From Neisseriaceae bacterium JH1-16 (GTDB lineage: Bacteria > Pseudomonadota > Gammaproteobacteria > Burkholderiales > Chromobacteriaceae), in the NCBI GenBank assembly GCA_025989215.1, contig JAPDNP010000007.1:210688-274687 (forward strand): 64,000 bases of DNA, in the 5' to 3' direction. Positions 40,568 through 48,701 of the stretch are shown here, in pieces. The number at the start of each line of letters is the position of its first letter. The stretch's first letter is position 1. The notes beneath the pieces were generated by a model. That model saw only the letters and a list, made by a program, of their open reading frames with translations, was not told where the DNA came from and ran no database searches. The translations under genes were made by a program, and so were the position numbers.

Positions 40568-40596
40568 ATTCTATTACAGGGGGTTGACCGTGTCAA
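40568..40596 (-). promoter_or_regulatory. promoter of rplM-rpsI
   Basis: Minus-strand TTGACA (40596-40591), 17-base spacer, TAGAAT (40573-40568). A near-consensus sigma-70 promoter with predicted start near 40561. Confidence 0.85.
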
Positions 40597-40648
40597 ACCA
40601 CTGGGAAAGAAAGGAAAATTACGGCGCCCGAAAGTGGGCGAATGTGAC

Positions 40649-40757
40649 AAAAAAAGAGCGCAATCAGGTTCTGATTGCGCTGAATTCCACCTTAGTTAGA
40701 AGGAGGATGGAGGAGACAACACCAAAACGCGAGCTGTGTCTTCGACGTCCTGATGCA
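40649..40757 (-). ncRNA. candidate small RNA with CU-rich region
   Basis: Between relA and rplM, transcribed leftward. A strong promoter (-35 TTGCAA at 40792-40787, 17-base spacer, -10 GATAAT at 40769-40764) predicts a start near 40757. The RNA would end at a perfect 11-bp hairpin, AGCGCAATCAG with CTGATTGCGCT (40681-40671 and 40667-40657), followed by CTTTTTTT. The roughly 109-nt transcript holds TCTCCTCC and ATCCTCCTT in a single-stranded-looking stretch, complementary to Shine-Dalgarno sequences. No good ORF fits. This is the profile of a trans-acting sRNA, inferred from sequence only. Confidence 0.6.
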
Positions 40758-40763
40758 CTACGG

Positions 40764-40792
40764 ATTATCCGCATGGGTTTGCTGGATTGCAA
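40764..40792 (-). promoter_or_regulatory. promoter of the candidate small RNA
   Basis: TTGCAA and GATAAT on the minus strand, separated by exactly 17 bases. Confidence 0.7.
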
Positions 40793-40943
40793 GATTTTTT
40801 GTGCGGCGCAGTATAAACAAGGCGGCATGGATTGTATCCAATCAGACACAACCCTCCCAAACACTGCGCCAGCAAGACTTTTGCACGACAACAACCATAG
40901 CAACACCAGCCCATACGGCAATGATGCGGCGCAATGTATCAAT

Positions 40944-40975
40944 AAAAAAATGGCGGCAGCCTATGCTGTCGCCAT
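40944..40975 (-). terminator. relA terminator
   Basis: Minus-strand ATGGCGACAGC-ATAG-GCTGCCGCCAT with one mismatch, followed by TTTTTT. It isolates relA from the downstream small-RNA promoter. Confidence 0.9.
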
Positions 40976-40999
40976 CTTGCATTCAGCACCATTCCGGAC

Positions 41000-43207
41000 T
41001 CAGACGCGGTGCGCTTCCTGCACCCCAGGCACATCGAGAATCTGATTGATCACCCGGTTCAGATCGAGCACATTGCGCACCTCGACGGTGAAACGCATCT
41101 GTGCGCGCAGGTCCCGGCTCAGCGTGTTGAACGCCACCACATTGAGCTTGGAGCGCGTCAGCGTGTCGGAGATGTCGCGCAGCAGGCCTGGACGGTCGCG
41201 GGCGCTGACCTCGATATCGATCGGGAACACGCTGTTTTTCTGCTCGCCCCAGTCGGCGGCAATCAGCCGTTCCGGTACGTTGACCGACAATCGCTTCAAG
41301 GTCGTGCAGTTCGCCCTATGAATCGAGATGCCGCGCCCCTTGGTGACGAAACCTACCACCGCGTCCGGCGGCGCCGGTTTGCAGCACTTGGCCAGCACCG
41401 TCATCAGGTTGTCGACTCCCTCGATCAGGATGCCGCCGGCGTCGTGGCCACCCTTGCTGCGCTTGACCAGGTCTTCCGGAGAGACGTCCGCCGGCGGCGG
41501 CGGCGCCAGGCTGACAATGGCCTTGGACACCGTGCGCAGCGTCAGCTCGCCGTGGCCGAGCGCGCTGTAGACCTCGTCCGGCTTGGCGAAACCCAGCGAT
41601 TCGGCCAAGGTCTGCAAGTTGGGCTGCACCGTCGGGTGGCGCGCCAGCTCGCGTTCGAACAGCTGCCGGCCGCTCTCGCGCACCACGTCGGCGTTCTGCA
41701 GGCGGATGTACTGGCGAACCTTGGAAATCCCGCGCGGGCTCTTCACCCAGCCTTCGTGCAGCCAGTTGACCGACGGGCCGCCCTCCTTCGCCGCCAGGAT
41801 CTCGACGCGCTGACCGTTTTCCAGCGGCGTCGACAGCGGCACGATCTGGCCGTTGACCTTGGCGCCGCGGCAGCGATGGCCGAGGTCGGTGTGGATCGCG
41901 TAGGCGAAGTCGATCGCGGTGGAGCCGACCGGCAGCGCCATCACCCGGCCCTGCGGCGTCAGCACGTAGATGGTGTCGGAGAACAGCTCGGTCTTGAACG
42001 CGTCGGCCAGGCCCTCGCGATTGGCGTCGGACAGCTCCTCGCGCCAGTCGAGCAGCTGGCGCAGCCAGGAAATCTTCTCCTCGTAGGCCGCGTCGCCCTT
42101 GCCGCCTTCCTTGTAGCGCCAGTGCGCGGCGACGCCGAACTCGGCGTGTTCGTGCATCTCGAAGGTGCGGATCTGCACCTCGATCACCCGCTCTTCAGGG
42201 CCGACCACGGCGGTGTGCAACGAGCGATAGTCGTTGGCCTTGGGATTGGAGATGTAATCGTCGAACTCGCCCGGAATCGGCTGCCAGATGCTGTGGATCA
42301 GGCCGAGCACGGTGTAGCAGTCCGGCAGCTTCTCGACCAGGATGCGCACCGCGCGGATGTCGTACAGCTCGGAGAAGTCGAGCTTCTTCTTCCGCATCTT
42401 CTTCCAGATGCTGAAGATGTGCTTCGGCCGGCCGGCGACCTCGCCCTTGACGCCGGCGCGCGCCAGTTCGGCGCGCAGGGTGTCGAGCACCCGGTCGATG
42501 TAGCCGATCCGCTCCAGCCGCCGCTCGTCGAGCAGCCGGGCAATCTTCTTGTAGTTGTCCGGGTCGAGATGGCGGAACGACAGGTCTTCCAGCTCCCACT
42601 TGATCTGCCAGACGCCGAGACGGTTGGCGAGCGGGGCGAAGATGTCCATCGTCTCCTGCGCGATGCGGCGGCGGATCGGCTCGTCGCACTCGGTCAGGTA
42701 GTGCATGGTCTGGGTGCGCCACGCCAGCTTGATCAGTACCACGCGGATGTCGGCAACCATCGCCAAGAGCATCTTGCGCATGGTCTCGGCCTGGCGCGCG
42801 CGCTCTTCCGGGGTGTCGAGCTTGTCGATCCGAGCGAACTCGGTCAACCGCTTCACCCGGCCGACGCCGTCGACCAGCATCGCGACGGTCTTGTTGAAGT
42901 TCTGGCACAGCCAGTCGTGCCAGTCGTCGCGATAGTCGGGCACACCGAACAGCAAGGTGGCGGCGATCGCATCGGGCAGCAGGTTCAGGTCGGCGACGAT
43001 GGCGGCGGCCGACACCGAGTGGGCGAACAGATTCTCGCCGGTGACCGGCAGTGTGTCGTTGCCATACAGGTCCTGCGCGACGCTGAAGGCGCGCGCCAGC
43101 AGTGCCCGATCGCCATCGGGCAGTGCGGTGGACAGTTTGGCGAGCCAGCGTTGCGGCTCGGCGGCGTCGGCCAGGGTATCGGCGACGGTTCTGACTACGG
43201 AAACCAT
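41000..43207 (-). CDS. relA: (p)ppGpp synthetase RelA
   Basis: 735 residues (E. coli 744). The hydrolase-like N-domain has lost the HDxxED motif (LLFGVPDYRDD in its place), so it should be synthetase only. The synthetase domain has the RelA-type EFDD sequence in IPGEFDDYISNPKANDYRSL and EVQIRTFEMHEHAEFGVAAH. TGS (about 395-455), a zinc-finger-like CC motif (VLAKCCKPAPPDAVVGFVTK) and a C-terminal ACT domain follow. It makes alarmone when uncharged tRNA stalls ribosomes. One in-frame TTGGCCGAA word (41600). Confidence 0.96.
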   Translation of the reverse strand: MVSVVRTVADTLADAAEPQRWLAKLSTALPDGDRALLARAFSVAQDLYGNDTLPVTGENLFAHSVSAAAIVADLNLLPDAIAATLLFGVPDYRDDWHDWLCQNFNKTVAMLVDGVGRVKRLTEFARIDKLDTPEERARQAETMRKMLLAMVADIRVVLIKLAWRTQTMHYLTECDEPIRRRIAQETMDIFAPLANRLGVWQIKWELEDLSFRHLDPDNYKKIARLLDERRLERIGYIDRVLDTLRAELARAGVKGEVAGRPKHIFSIWKKMRKKKLDFSELYDIRAVRILVEKLPDCYTVLGLIHSIWQPIPGEFDDYISNPKANDYRSLHTAVVGPEERVIEVQIRTFEMHEHAEFGVAAHWRYKEGGKGDAAYEEKISWLRQLLDWREELSDANREGLADAFKTELFSDTIYVLTPQGRVMALPVGSTAIDFAYAIHTDLGHRCRGAKVNGQIVPLSTPLENGQRVEILAAKEGGPSVNWLHEGWVKSPRGISKVRQYIRLQNADVVRESGRQLFERELARHPTVQPNLQTLAESLGFAKPDEVYSALGHGELTLRTVSKAIVSLAPPPPADVSPEDLVKRSKGGHDAGGILIEGVDNLMTVLAKCCKPAPPDAVVGFVTKGRGISIHRANCTTLKRLSVNVPERLIAADWGEQKNSVFPIDIEVSARDRPGLLRDISDTLTRSKLNVVAFNTLSRDLRAQMRFTVEVRNVLDLNRVINQILDVPGVQEAHRV

Positions 43208-43300
43208 ACGGTGTTCTGCTCTGGTTCGGGCGGGCGGGCCCGCGTCGTTATTACTGGGCAGCGTTATCTATGGGGACGATAACGCGCCAGACAAGATCTG

Positions 43301-44341
43301 CTAGACAAGACGTTGCAACAGGCGTTTCACCGGCGCCGGCAGACCGGCGTCGAGCGCGGCGTCCAGCTCCCACCACTGACCGTTCTCTTCGCGCGCCGTC
43401 GTGCCGCGCAGCTGTTCGAGCCGCGCCGGCTGCGGGGTGATGATCAACCGGTAGTGGGTGAACACGTGCTCAAGCTCGGGCCAGGTCGGCAACAGCTCGC
43501 CGTCGCCCTGTTCGGCCAACCAGATCTCGGCCGCGGCGCTGTCGGCGAATTCCGGCAGCGACAGCAGGCCGCCCCAGATGCCGGTGGGCGGACGGCGCTC
43601 CAGCCACACCTTGTCGTCATGGAGCGCGATCAGCATCAGCGTGTCGCGGGTCGGGCTGGCCTTCTTCGGCTTGCGGGTCGGCAGCTCGGCGGTGCGCCCG
43701 TCCCGGGCGGCGACACAGGCGTCGACCATCGGACAGGCGGTACAGGCCGGTTTGGAGCGGGTGCATAACGTCGCGCCGAGGTCCATCAGGCCCTGGGTAT
43801 AGGCCGGCATCACCGCCTCGTCGACCGGCAGCAGGCTTTCGGCCAACTCCCATAGCCGGTTTTCCACCTTTTTCTCGCCGGGGAAGCCGTCGATGCCGTA
43901 CACCCGGGTCAGCACCCGCTTCACATTGCCGTCGAGGATCGCCTCACGTTGGCCGAAAGAAAAGCTGGCGATCGCCGCGGCGGTGGAGCGGCCGATGCCG
44001 GGCAGGGTTTCGATATCCTCGCGACGGGATGGGAACACCCCGCCGAACTCGCCCATCACCCGCTGCGCCGCCTTGTGCAGATTGCGCGCGCGGGTGTAGT
44101 AGCCGAGGCCGCTCCACAAGGCCAGCACATCGTCCTGCGGCGCGGCAGCCAAGCTTGCCACGTCGGGAAAGCGCGCCAGGAAGCGCTGGTAGTAGCCGAG
44201 CACGGTGGTCACCTGGGTCTGCTGCAGCATGATCTCCGACAGCCAGACCCGGTACGGGTCGCTCACCTGCCAGGGCAGGTCGTGGCGGCCGTGGCTCTGC
44301 TGCCAGGCGATCAGGCGCTCGGCGAAACGTAATTCGGGCAT
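43301..44341 (-). CDS. mutY: A/G-specific adenine glycosylase MutY
   Basis: 346 residues from ATG 44341 (E. coli 350); ATG 44383 would add 14. HhH-GPD core with LPWQVSDPYRVWLSEIMLQQ (catalytic Glu), LPGIGRSTAAAIASF and DGNVKRVLTRVYGI. Fe-S cluster cysteines in LCTRSKPACTACPMVDACVA follow the C-x6-C-x2-C-x5-C rule. The C-terminal MutT-like domain recognises 8-oxoG. It removes adenine mispaired with 8-oxoG. Three TTGGCCGAA words (43511, 43838, 43949), tied with mutS. Confidence 0.95.
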   Translation of the reverse strand: MPELRFAERLIAWQQSHGRHDLPWQVSDPYRVWLSEIMLQQTQVTTVLGYYQRFLARFPDVASLAAAPQDDVLALWSGLGYYTRARNLHKAAQRVMGEFGGVFPSRREDIETLPGIGRSTAAAIASFSFGQREAILDGNVKRVLTRVYGIDGFPGEKKVENRLWELAESLLPVDEAVMPAYTQGLMDLGATLCTRSKPACTACPMVDACVAARDGRTAELPTRKPKKASPTRDTLMLIALHDDKVWLERRPPTGIWGGLLSLPEFADSAAAEIWLAEQGDGELLPTWPELEHVFTHYRLIITPQPARLEQLRGTTAREENGQWWELDAALDAGLPAPVKRLLQRLV

Positions 44342-44448
44342 GGCGGAATCTATTACCGGAGCGGGGTCAATCGAACCGGACATGGTAGCGCAAAGCCGGC
44401 AGGGGGGAAATCCGCTAAAATGGCGGGATTGTTCATAAGGAGTGTCCC

Positions 44449-45624
44449 TTGTCCCAGCTTGCCCTGTTCGCCCCCTGCCCACGCGGCCTTGAAACCGTGC
44501 TTGCCGATGAACTGGCCGCGCTCGGCGCCGAACGCATCGAGCCGATCGACGGCGGGGTGAGCTTTGCCGGCGACACCCGCCTGATGCTGCGCGCCAACCT
44601 GGAGTGCCGCACCGCCAGCCGCGTGCTACTCAAGGTAACCGAAGGCCGCTACCGCTACGAGAAGGACGTGTACTCGCTGGCCAAGCACGTCGACTGGCCC
44701 CAGTACTTCGAGGTGTCGAACACCATCAAGGTCAAGACCGACGGCATCGGCTCCAAGGTGAAGAGCCTCGACTTCGTGTCGCTGACCGTCAAGGACGCGG
44801 TGTGCGACGTGTTCCGCGCCGCCTGCGGCGAGCGCCCCAGCGTCGACACCCGCTTCCCCGACGTGCGCCTGCAGGTGTTCCTGTCGCCGGAATACGCCAC
44901 CATCTACATCGACACCAGCGGTGAGCCGCTGTTCAAGCGCGGCTGGCGCGACGACACCGGCGAAGCGCCGATCCGCGAGAACCTGGCCGCCGGCATCCTG
45001 CTGCTGGCCGGCTACGACGGCAGCCAGCCGCTGCTCGACCCGATGTGCGGCAGCGGCACCTTCCTGGTCGAAGCGGCCGACATCGCGCTGAACCGCGCGC
45101 CGGGCCGCCGCCGCGAATTCGCATTCGAGCGCCTCGCCGGCTTCGACGCCGCGCTGTGGGACGAGGTGAAGCAGGCCGCCAGGTCGGCCGAAAAGCCGCT
45201 CGGCAGCACCCCGCTCGCCATCGTCGGCCGCGACCGCTCGCGCCAGATGATCGAGACCGCACGTCGCAACCTGAAGAGTGCCGGCCTCGGCGACACGATC
45301 ACCCTGGGCTGCGGCGATGTGCTCGACGCCCGCCCGCACGCCGAAGCGGGCCTGATCGTCACCAACCCGCCGTACGGGATCCGTCTCGACGAGCAGGACG
45401 CGCTGGCCGAGCTGTACCCGGAGCTGGGCCACTGGCTGAAGAAGCACTTCTCCGGCTGGACCGCCTACTTCTTCACCGGCGACCTGCGCTTGGCCAAGCT
45501 GATCCGCTTGAACCCGAAACGCCGCACCCCGCTCTACAACGGCGCGCTGGAATGCCGGCTGTTCATGATCCCGCTGGTGGCCGGCTCCAACCGCCGCGAG
45601 AAAAGCGACAGCGCCGATCAGTAA
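44449..45624 (+). CDS. THUMP-domain class I SAM-dependent RNA methyltransferase (RlmL N-half type)
   Basis: 391 residues. The start is TTG 44449: AAGGAG at 44437-44442 lies six bases upstream and no ATG is suitably placed. An N-terminal THUMP domain (about 45-155) binds RNA; the methyltransferase has LLDPMCGSGTFLVEAADIAL (motif I) and LIVTNPPYGIRLDEQ (motif IV NPPY), as in N2-guanine methyltransferases. It matches the RlmL half of E. coli RlmKL but lacks the RlmK half. The substrate is probably 23S rRNA G2445, by homology only. Confidence 0.9.
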   Translation: MSQLALFAPCPRGLETVLADELAALGAERIEPIDGGVSFAGDTRLMLRANLECRTASRVLLKVTEGRYRYEKDVYSLAKHVDWPQYFEVSNTIKVKTDGIGSKVKSLDFVSLTVKDAVCDVFRAACGERPSVDTRFPDVRLQVFLSPEYATIYIDTSGEPLFKRGWRDDTGEAPIRENLAAGILLLAGYDGSQPLLDPMCGSGTFLVEAADIALNRAPGRRREFAFERLAGFDAALWDEVKQAARSAEKPLGSTPLAIVGRDRSRQMIETARRNLKSAGLGDTITLGCGDVLDARPHAEAGLIVTNPPYGIRLDEQDALAELYPELGHWLKKHFSGWTAYFFTGDLRLAKLIRLNPKRRTPLYNGALECRLFMIPLVAGSNRREKSDSADQ

Positions 45625-45631
45625 TCCCCAT

Positions 45632-45654
45632 CGGGCCGCCCGAACGGCGGCCCG
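45632..45654 (+). other. GC hairpin after the THUMP methyltransferase gene
   Basis: CGGGCCGCC (45632-45640) and GGCGGCCCG (45646-45654) form a perfect 9-bp stem. Without a T run it is a weak terminator candidate. Confidence 0.45.
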
Positions 45655-45699
45655 CATGGCATCATCGCGCCCCCACCATCACCCCACCGAGCCGGCCGC

Positions 45700-46311
45700 A
45701 TGGAAACTTCCTTCCTCTCCGCCACCATCCTGCTGATCCTGATTACCGACCCGCTCGGCAATATTCCGCTATTCATCGCGGCACTGAAGCAGGTGAAGCC
45801 GGAACGGCGTCGCAAGGTGGTGCTGCGCGAATGCCTGATCGCCTTCGTGGTGCTGCTGCTGTTTCTGTTCTTCGGCAAGTCCTTCCTCGAGGTGATGCAC
45901 CTCACCGACGAGAGCCTGCGCATCGCCGGCGGGGTGATCCTGTTCCTGATCGCGATCCGGATGATCTTCCCGTCCGAGGGCGCCAGCCTGTTCTCCGGCA
46001 AGCTCGGCCAGGAGCCGTTCATCGTGCCGATCGCGATCCCGCTGATCGCCGGCCCGTCGGCGATGGCCACCGTGCTGTTGATGTCGACCCGCGAACCGGC
46101 CCGCATGATGGAATGGGTCGGCGCGCTGACCATCACCATGACGGTGACCACGGTGGTGTTCCTGTTCTCGGGCCGGCTCCACCGCTTGCTCGGCGAACAG
46201 GTGATCTCGGCGCTGGAGCGGTTGATGGGCCTGGTGCTGACCGCGATCTCGATCGAGATGTTGATGGGCGGCATCGCCTCCTACATCCGCCACGTCGGCA
46301 ACGCCGGCTGA
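45700..46311 (+). CDS. MarC-family integral membrane protein
   Basis: 203 residues, six predicted transmembrane helices. ITDPLGNIPLFIAALK near the N-terminus and PIAIPLIAGPSAMATVLL (about 103-120) are the two inverted-repeat signatures of MarC/YhgN/YchE proteins. The family's function remains unsettled; it was once thought to be drug-related. The stop codon abuts a long palindromic element. No partner gene is obvious. Confidence 0.88.
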   Translation: METSFLSATILLILITDPLGNIPLFIAALKQVKPERRRKVVLRECLIAFVVLLLFLFFGKSFLEVMHLTDESLRIAGGVILFLIAIRMIFPSEGASLFSGKLGQEPFIVPIAIPLIAGPSAMATVLLMSTREPARMMEWVGALTITMTVTTVVFLFSGRLHRLLGEQVISALERLMGLVLTAISIEMLMGGIASYIRHVGNAG

Positions 46312-46313
46312 GC

Positions 46314-46425
46314 TTAGCGCCGCTAACAAAACTCTCCCTGCGTTGTTGTGCGACGTTGCCGTACCACTGTACGGTCTGCGCCGGCACGCCTAGCCGAGAC
46401 CGCTTCGCTGAGTAGCGGCGCTTTA
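46314..46425. repeat. about 110-bp palindromic element after marC
   Basis: Outer arms AGCGCCGCTA (46316-46325) and TAGCGGCGCT (46413-46422) are perfectly complementary, and a central hairpin CCGTAC-CACT-GTACGG sits at 46359-46374. Overall design and the internal CCTGCGTTG resemble the element after sugE (5865-6005). It begins three bases after the marC stop. Confidence 0.6.
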
Positions 46426-46512
46426 GTACACCGAACCACCCTCAATCGATGCGCCGCGTCCGCCCCTCTTTGCATAAAATTCATTTGGTATAAACACGTC
46501 GTTTATAGCCAT

Positions 46513-46575
46513 TCGTTATATCAAACAAATGATAGCGATGGCTTCAGCGCAGCGTTATACTCGTTGCGATATAAC
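46513..46575 (+). promoter_or_regulatory. candidate ModE operators
   Basis: Two dyads precede modE: TCGTTATATCA with TGATAGCGA (46513-46538), and GTTATA with TATAAC (46554-46575, perfect 6-base arms 10 apart). E. coli ModE boxes contain CGNTATAT and TATAAC-type half sites, so these probably mediate molybdate-dependent autoregulation and perhaps control of the mod genes. Assignment rests on half-site similarity. Confidence 0.5.
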
Positions 46576-46591
46576 ATAGAAAGCCAATGTC

Positions 46592-47398
46592 ATGCCTACT
46601 GCCCCACACGATGCGCTACGCCTGAACGCTCAGGTCTGGTTCGAACAAGGCGAGGACAACCTTGCCGGGCGCACCGAGGTCGGCCTGCTTTGCGCGATCG
46701 CCGAAACCGGCTCGATCAGCCAGGCCGCCAAATCGCTCGGCCGCAGCTACAAGTGGGCCTGGGACACGGTCGAGGCGATGAACCGGCTGGCCGACCAACC
46801 GCTGGTAATCCGCGAGACCGGCGGCAAGCACGGTGGCGGCACCCGCTTGACCGAGCGCGGCGAGCAACTGGTCGCCGGCTACCAGGCGGTCGAGCGCGCC
46901 CACGCCACTTTCGTGCGTGCGCTGTCCGACGAGGCGGCCAGCCTCGCCGACCTGCCGCTATTGAAGAAGCTGGCGCTGAAGACCTCGGCGCGCAACCAGC
47001 TGTTCGGCTCGGTCAGCGCGATTCGCAGCGGTACCGTCAATGACGAGGTCGAGCTGTCGCTGTCCGGTGGCGAGCGGCTGGCGGTACTGATCACCCATCG
47101 CAGCACCGAGCGGATCAACCTGATCTTGGGCCAGGAGATCGTCGCGCTGATCAAGGCACAGTGGATCTCGATCGCGCCGCCCGACAGCGACCTGCCGGCA
47201 GCGCCGATCAACCGCTTGCCCGGCACCGTCAGCGAAATCATCGTCGGCCCGCAGGACGCCGAGGTGGCGCTGCAGCTGTCCGGCAGCGAAGTGCTGTACG
47301 GCATCGTCACTCTGGCCGAAGCGGCCACGCTGAAGGTCGGCGCGCCGGCCGTGGCGCTGTTCGATGCCAAGAGCGTGATTCTCGGCGTGCCGTTCTGA
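46592..47398 (+). CDS. modE: molybdate-responsive transcriptional regulator ModE
   Basis: 268 residues (E. coli 262). The N-terminal winged helix (about 25-100) reads GRTEVGLLCAIAETGSISQA, AAKSLGRSYKWAWDTVEAMN and GGGTRLTERG. Two TOBE (Mop) domains follow, with SARNQLFGSV and RLPGTVSEIIVG starting each repeat. It binds molybdate and represses the transporter genes. It is co-directional with modA at 116 bp, forming the regulator of this locus. Confidence 0.95.
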   Translation: MPTAPHDALRLNAQVWFEQGEDNLAGRTEVGLLCAIAETGSISQAAKSLGRSYKWAWDTVEAMNRLADQPLVIRETGGKHGGGTRLTERGEQLVAGYQAVERAHATFVRALSDEAASLADLPLLKKLALKTSARNQLFGSVSAIRSGTVNDEVELSLSGGERLAVLITHRSTERINLILGQEIVALIKAQWISIAPPDSDLPAAPINRLPGTVSEIIVGPQDAEVALQLSGSEVLYGIVTLAEAATLKVGAPAVALFDAKSVILGVPF

Positions 47399-47514
47399 CC
47401 GCCCAGACCCGATAAACAGGATTCCGCCCCACCTTATCCGCAGGGCTGGGCAGCGCACACTGGCCCTGCCATCCGCTGTACCCTCGTAAACATAACGATA
47501 AGGAGACGCTACAC

Positions 47515-48270
47515 ATGAAACCGCAACACCTGCTCATCGCGCTCGGCTTCGCCGTGCTGCCGTTCGGCGTCATGGCCGAGACCATCAACGTGGCCGTGGC
47601 TGCCAACGTGCAGTACGTGTTCGACGATCTGGCCAAGGAATTCCAGAAGGAAACCGGCATCGAGGCCAAGGGCGCGTTCGGCCCGTCCGGCAAGTTCGCC
47701 ACCCAGATCGCCAACGGCGCGCCGTTCGACGTATTCCTGTCGGCCGATATGGAATTCCCGCAGAAACTGCACGAACAGGGCTTCGCCACCGCCGCGCCGA
47801 AGCCGTACGCCTACGGCACGCTGGTGCTGTGGACCACCAAGGGTGTCGACCTGAAGAACTGGCAGAAGACCCTGTTGTCGGCCAGCGTCAACAAGGTGGC
47901 GGTCGCCAACCCGAAGACCGCGCCGTACGGTCGTGAAGCGATGCGCGCGCTCAACTACTACAAGATGACCGAGACGCTGACGCCGAAACTGGTGTACGGC
48001 GAGAGTATCGCCCAGGCCAGCCAGTACATCGCCTCGGGCGTGGTCGACGCCGGCTTCACCGCCAAGTCGGTGGTGATCGCTCCGGAAATGAAGGGCCAGG
48101 GCCAGTGGGTGGAAGTGCCGAAGGCCGCCTACGAGCCGATCGCTCAGGGCGCGGTGGTACTGAAGCACGGCCAGGAAACCGCGGCTCAGGCATCGAAGAA
48201 GTTCTACGACTTCCTGTACAGCAGCAAGGCGCGCAGCATCTTCGAACACAACGGCTACGCGCTGCCATGA
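47515..48270 (+). CDS. modA: molybdate ABC transporter substrate-binding protein ModA
   Basis: 251 residues with a signal peptide (about 1-20, ending GVMA). AAANVQYVFDDLAKEF-like opening, FGPSGKFATQIANGAPFDVF and LSADMEFPQKL contain the serine and backbone ligands for the oxyanion. SD AAGGAG precedes the ATG. Its stop overlaps the start of the di-TOBE gene (ATGA). Confidence 0.94.
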   Translation: MKPQHLLIALGFAVLPFGVMAETINVAVAANVQYVFDDLAKEFQKETGIEAKGAFGPSGKFATQIANGAPFDVFLSADMEFPQKLHEQGFATAAPKPYAYGTLVLWTTKGVDLKNWQKTLLSASVNKVAVANPKTAPYGREAMRALNYYKMTETLTPKLVYGESIAQASQYIASGVVDAGFTAKSVVIAPEMKGQGQWVEVPKAAYEPIAQGAVVLKHGQETAAQASKKFYDFLYSSKARSIFEHNGYALP

Positions 48271-48701
48271 ACCGCTTGCCGGCCACCGTCAGCGGCGTGA
48301 CCGCCACTGATGGCATCGCCCTCATCGACGTGCGCGTCGGCGAGTTCGGCTGCACCGCGATGCTGGTCGGCGAACCGGCGCCGGCCGACCGTTACCCGGT
48401 CGGCCGGCCGGTGACGCTGGCGTTCAAGGAGCTGGAGGTGTCGCTGGCCAAGCGGCTGTCCGGCGAAATCAGCCTGCGCAACCGCCTGCCCTGCCGTGTC
48501 ACCGCGCTGCACGAAGGAGCGCTGCTCACCCGGGTCGATCTGGTGTTCGGCCAACATCCGCTGTCTGCGCTGATCACCAGCCGCTCGGCCCGGCAGCTGA
48601 CGCTGGCCCCCGGCGACGCGGTCGAGGCGCTGATCAAGGCCAACGAGATGACGCTGCTGGGCGACGACGACCATGCCGAGGGAGACGCCGATGTTCGCTG
48701 A
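48267..48701 (+). CDS. di-TOBE (molbindin/ModG-like) molybdate-binding protein
   Basis: 144 residues starting at ATG 48267, overlapping the modA stop by four bases. Two tandem Mop/TOBE units: residues about 1-66 (LPATVSGVTATDGIALIDVR…) and about 73-138 (LPCRVTALHEGALLTRVDLV… ALIKANEMTLL). Such stand-alone di-Mop proteins (molbindins, Azotobacter ModG) bind molybdate in the cytoplasm and act in storage or homeostasis. Unusually it lies inside the transporter operon between modA and modB, with overlaps on both sides. One TTGGCCGAA word, reversed (48546). Confidence 0.85.
   Translation: MNRLPATVSGVTATDGIALIDVRVGEFGCTAMLVGEPAPADRYPVGRPVTLAFKELEVSLAKRLSGEISLRNRLPCRVTALHEGALLTRVDLVFGQHPLSALITSRSARQLTLAPGDAVEALIKANEMTLLGDDDHAEGDADVR

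Noticed and set aside
40664..40942. 92-codon minus-strand frame between relA and rplM
   Set aside because: It runs through the small-RNA promoter and into its terminator and lacks an RBS; the region is better explained as an sRNA gene.
41000..43207. SpoT-type bifunctional enzyme instead of RelA
   Set aside because: The HD hydrolase motif is missing and the synthetase domain has the EFDD sequence of RelA.
41009..43282. 757-codon open frame on the plus strand
   Set aside because: Antisense to relA; no recognisable motif or RBS.
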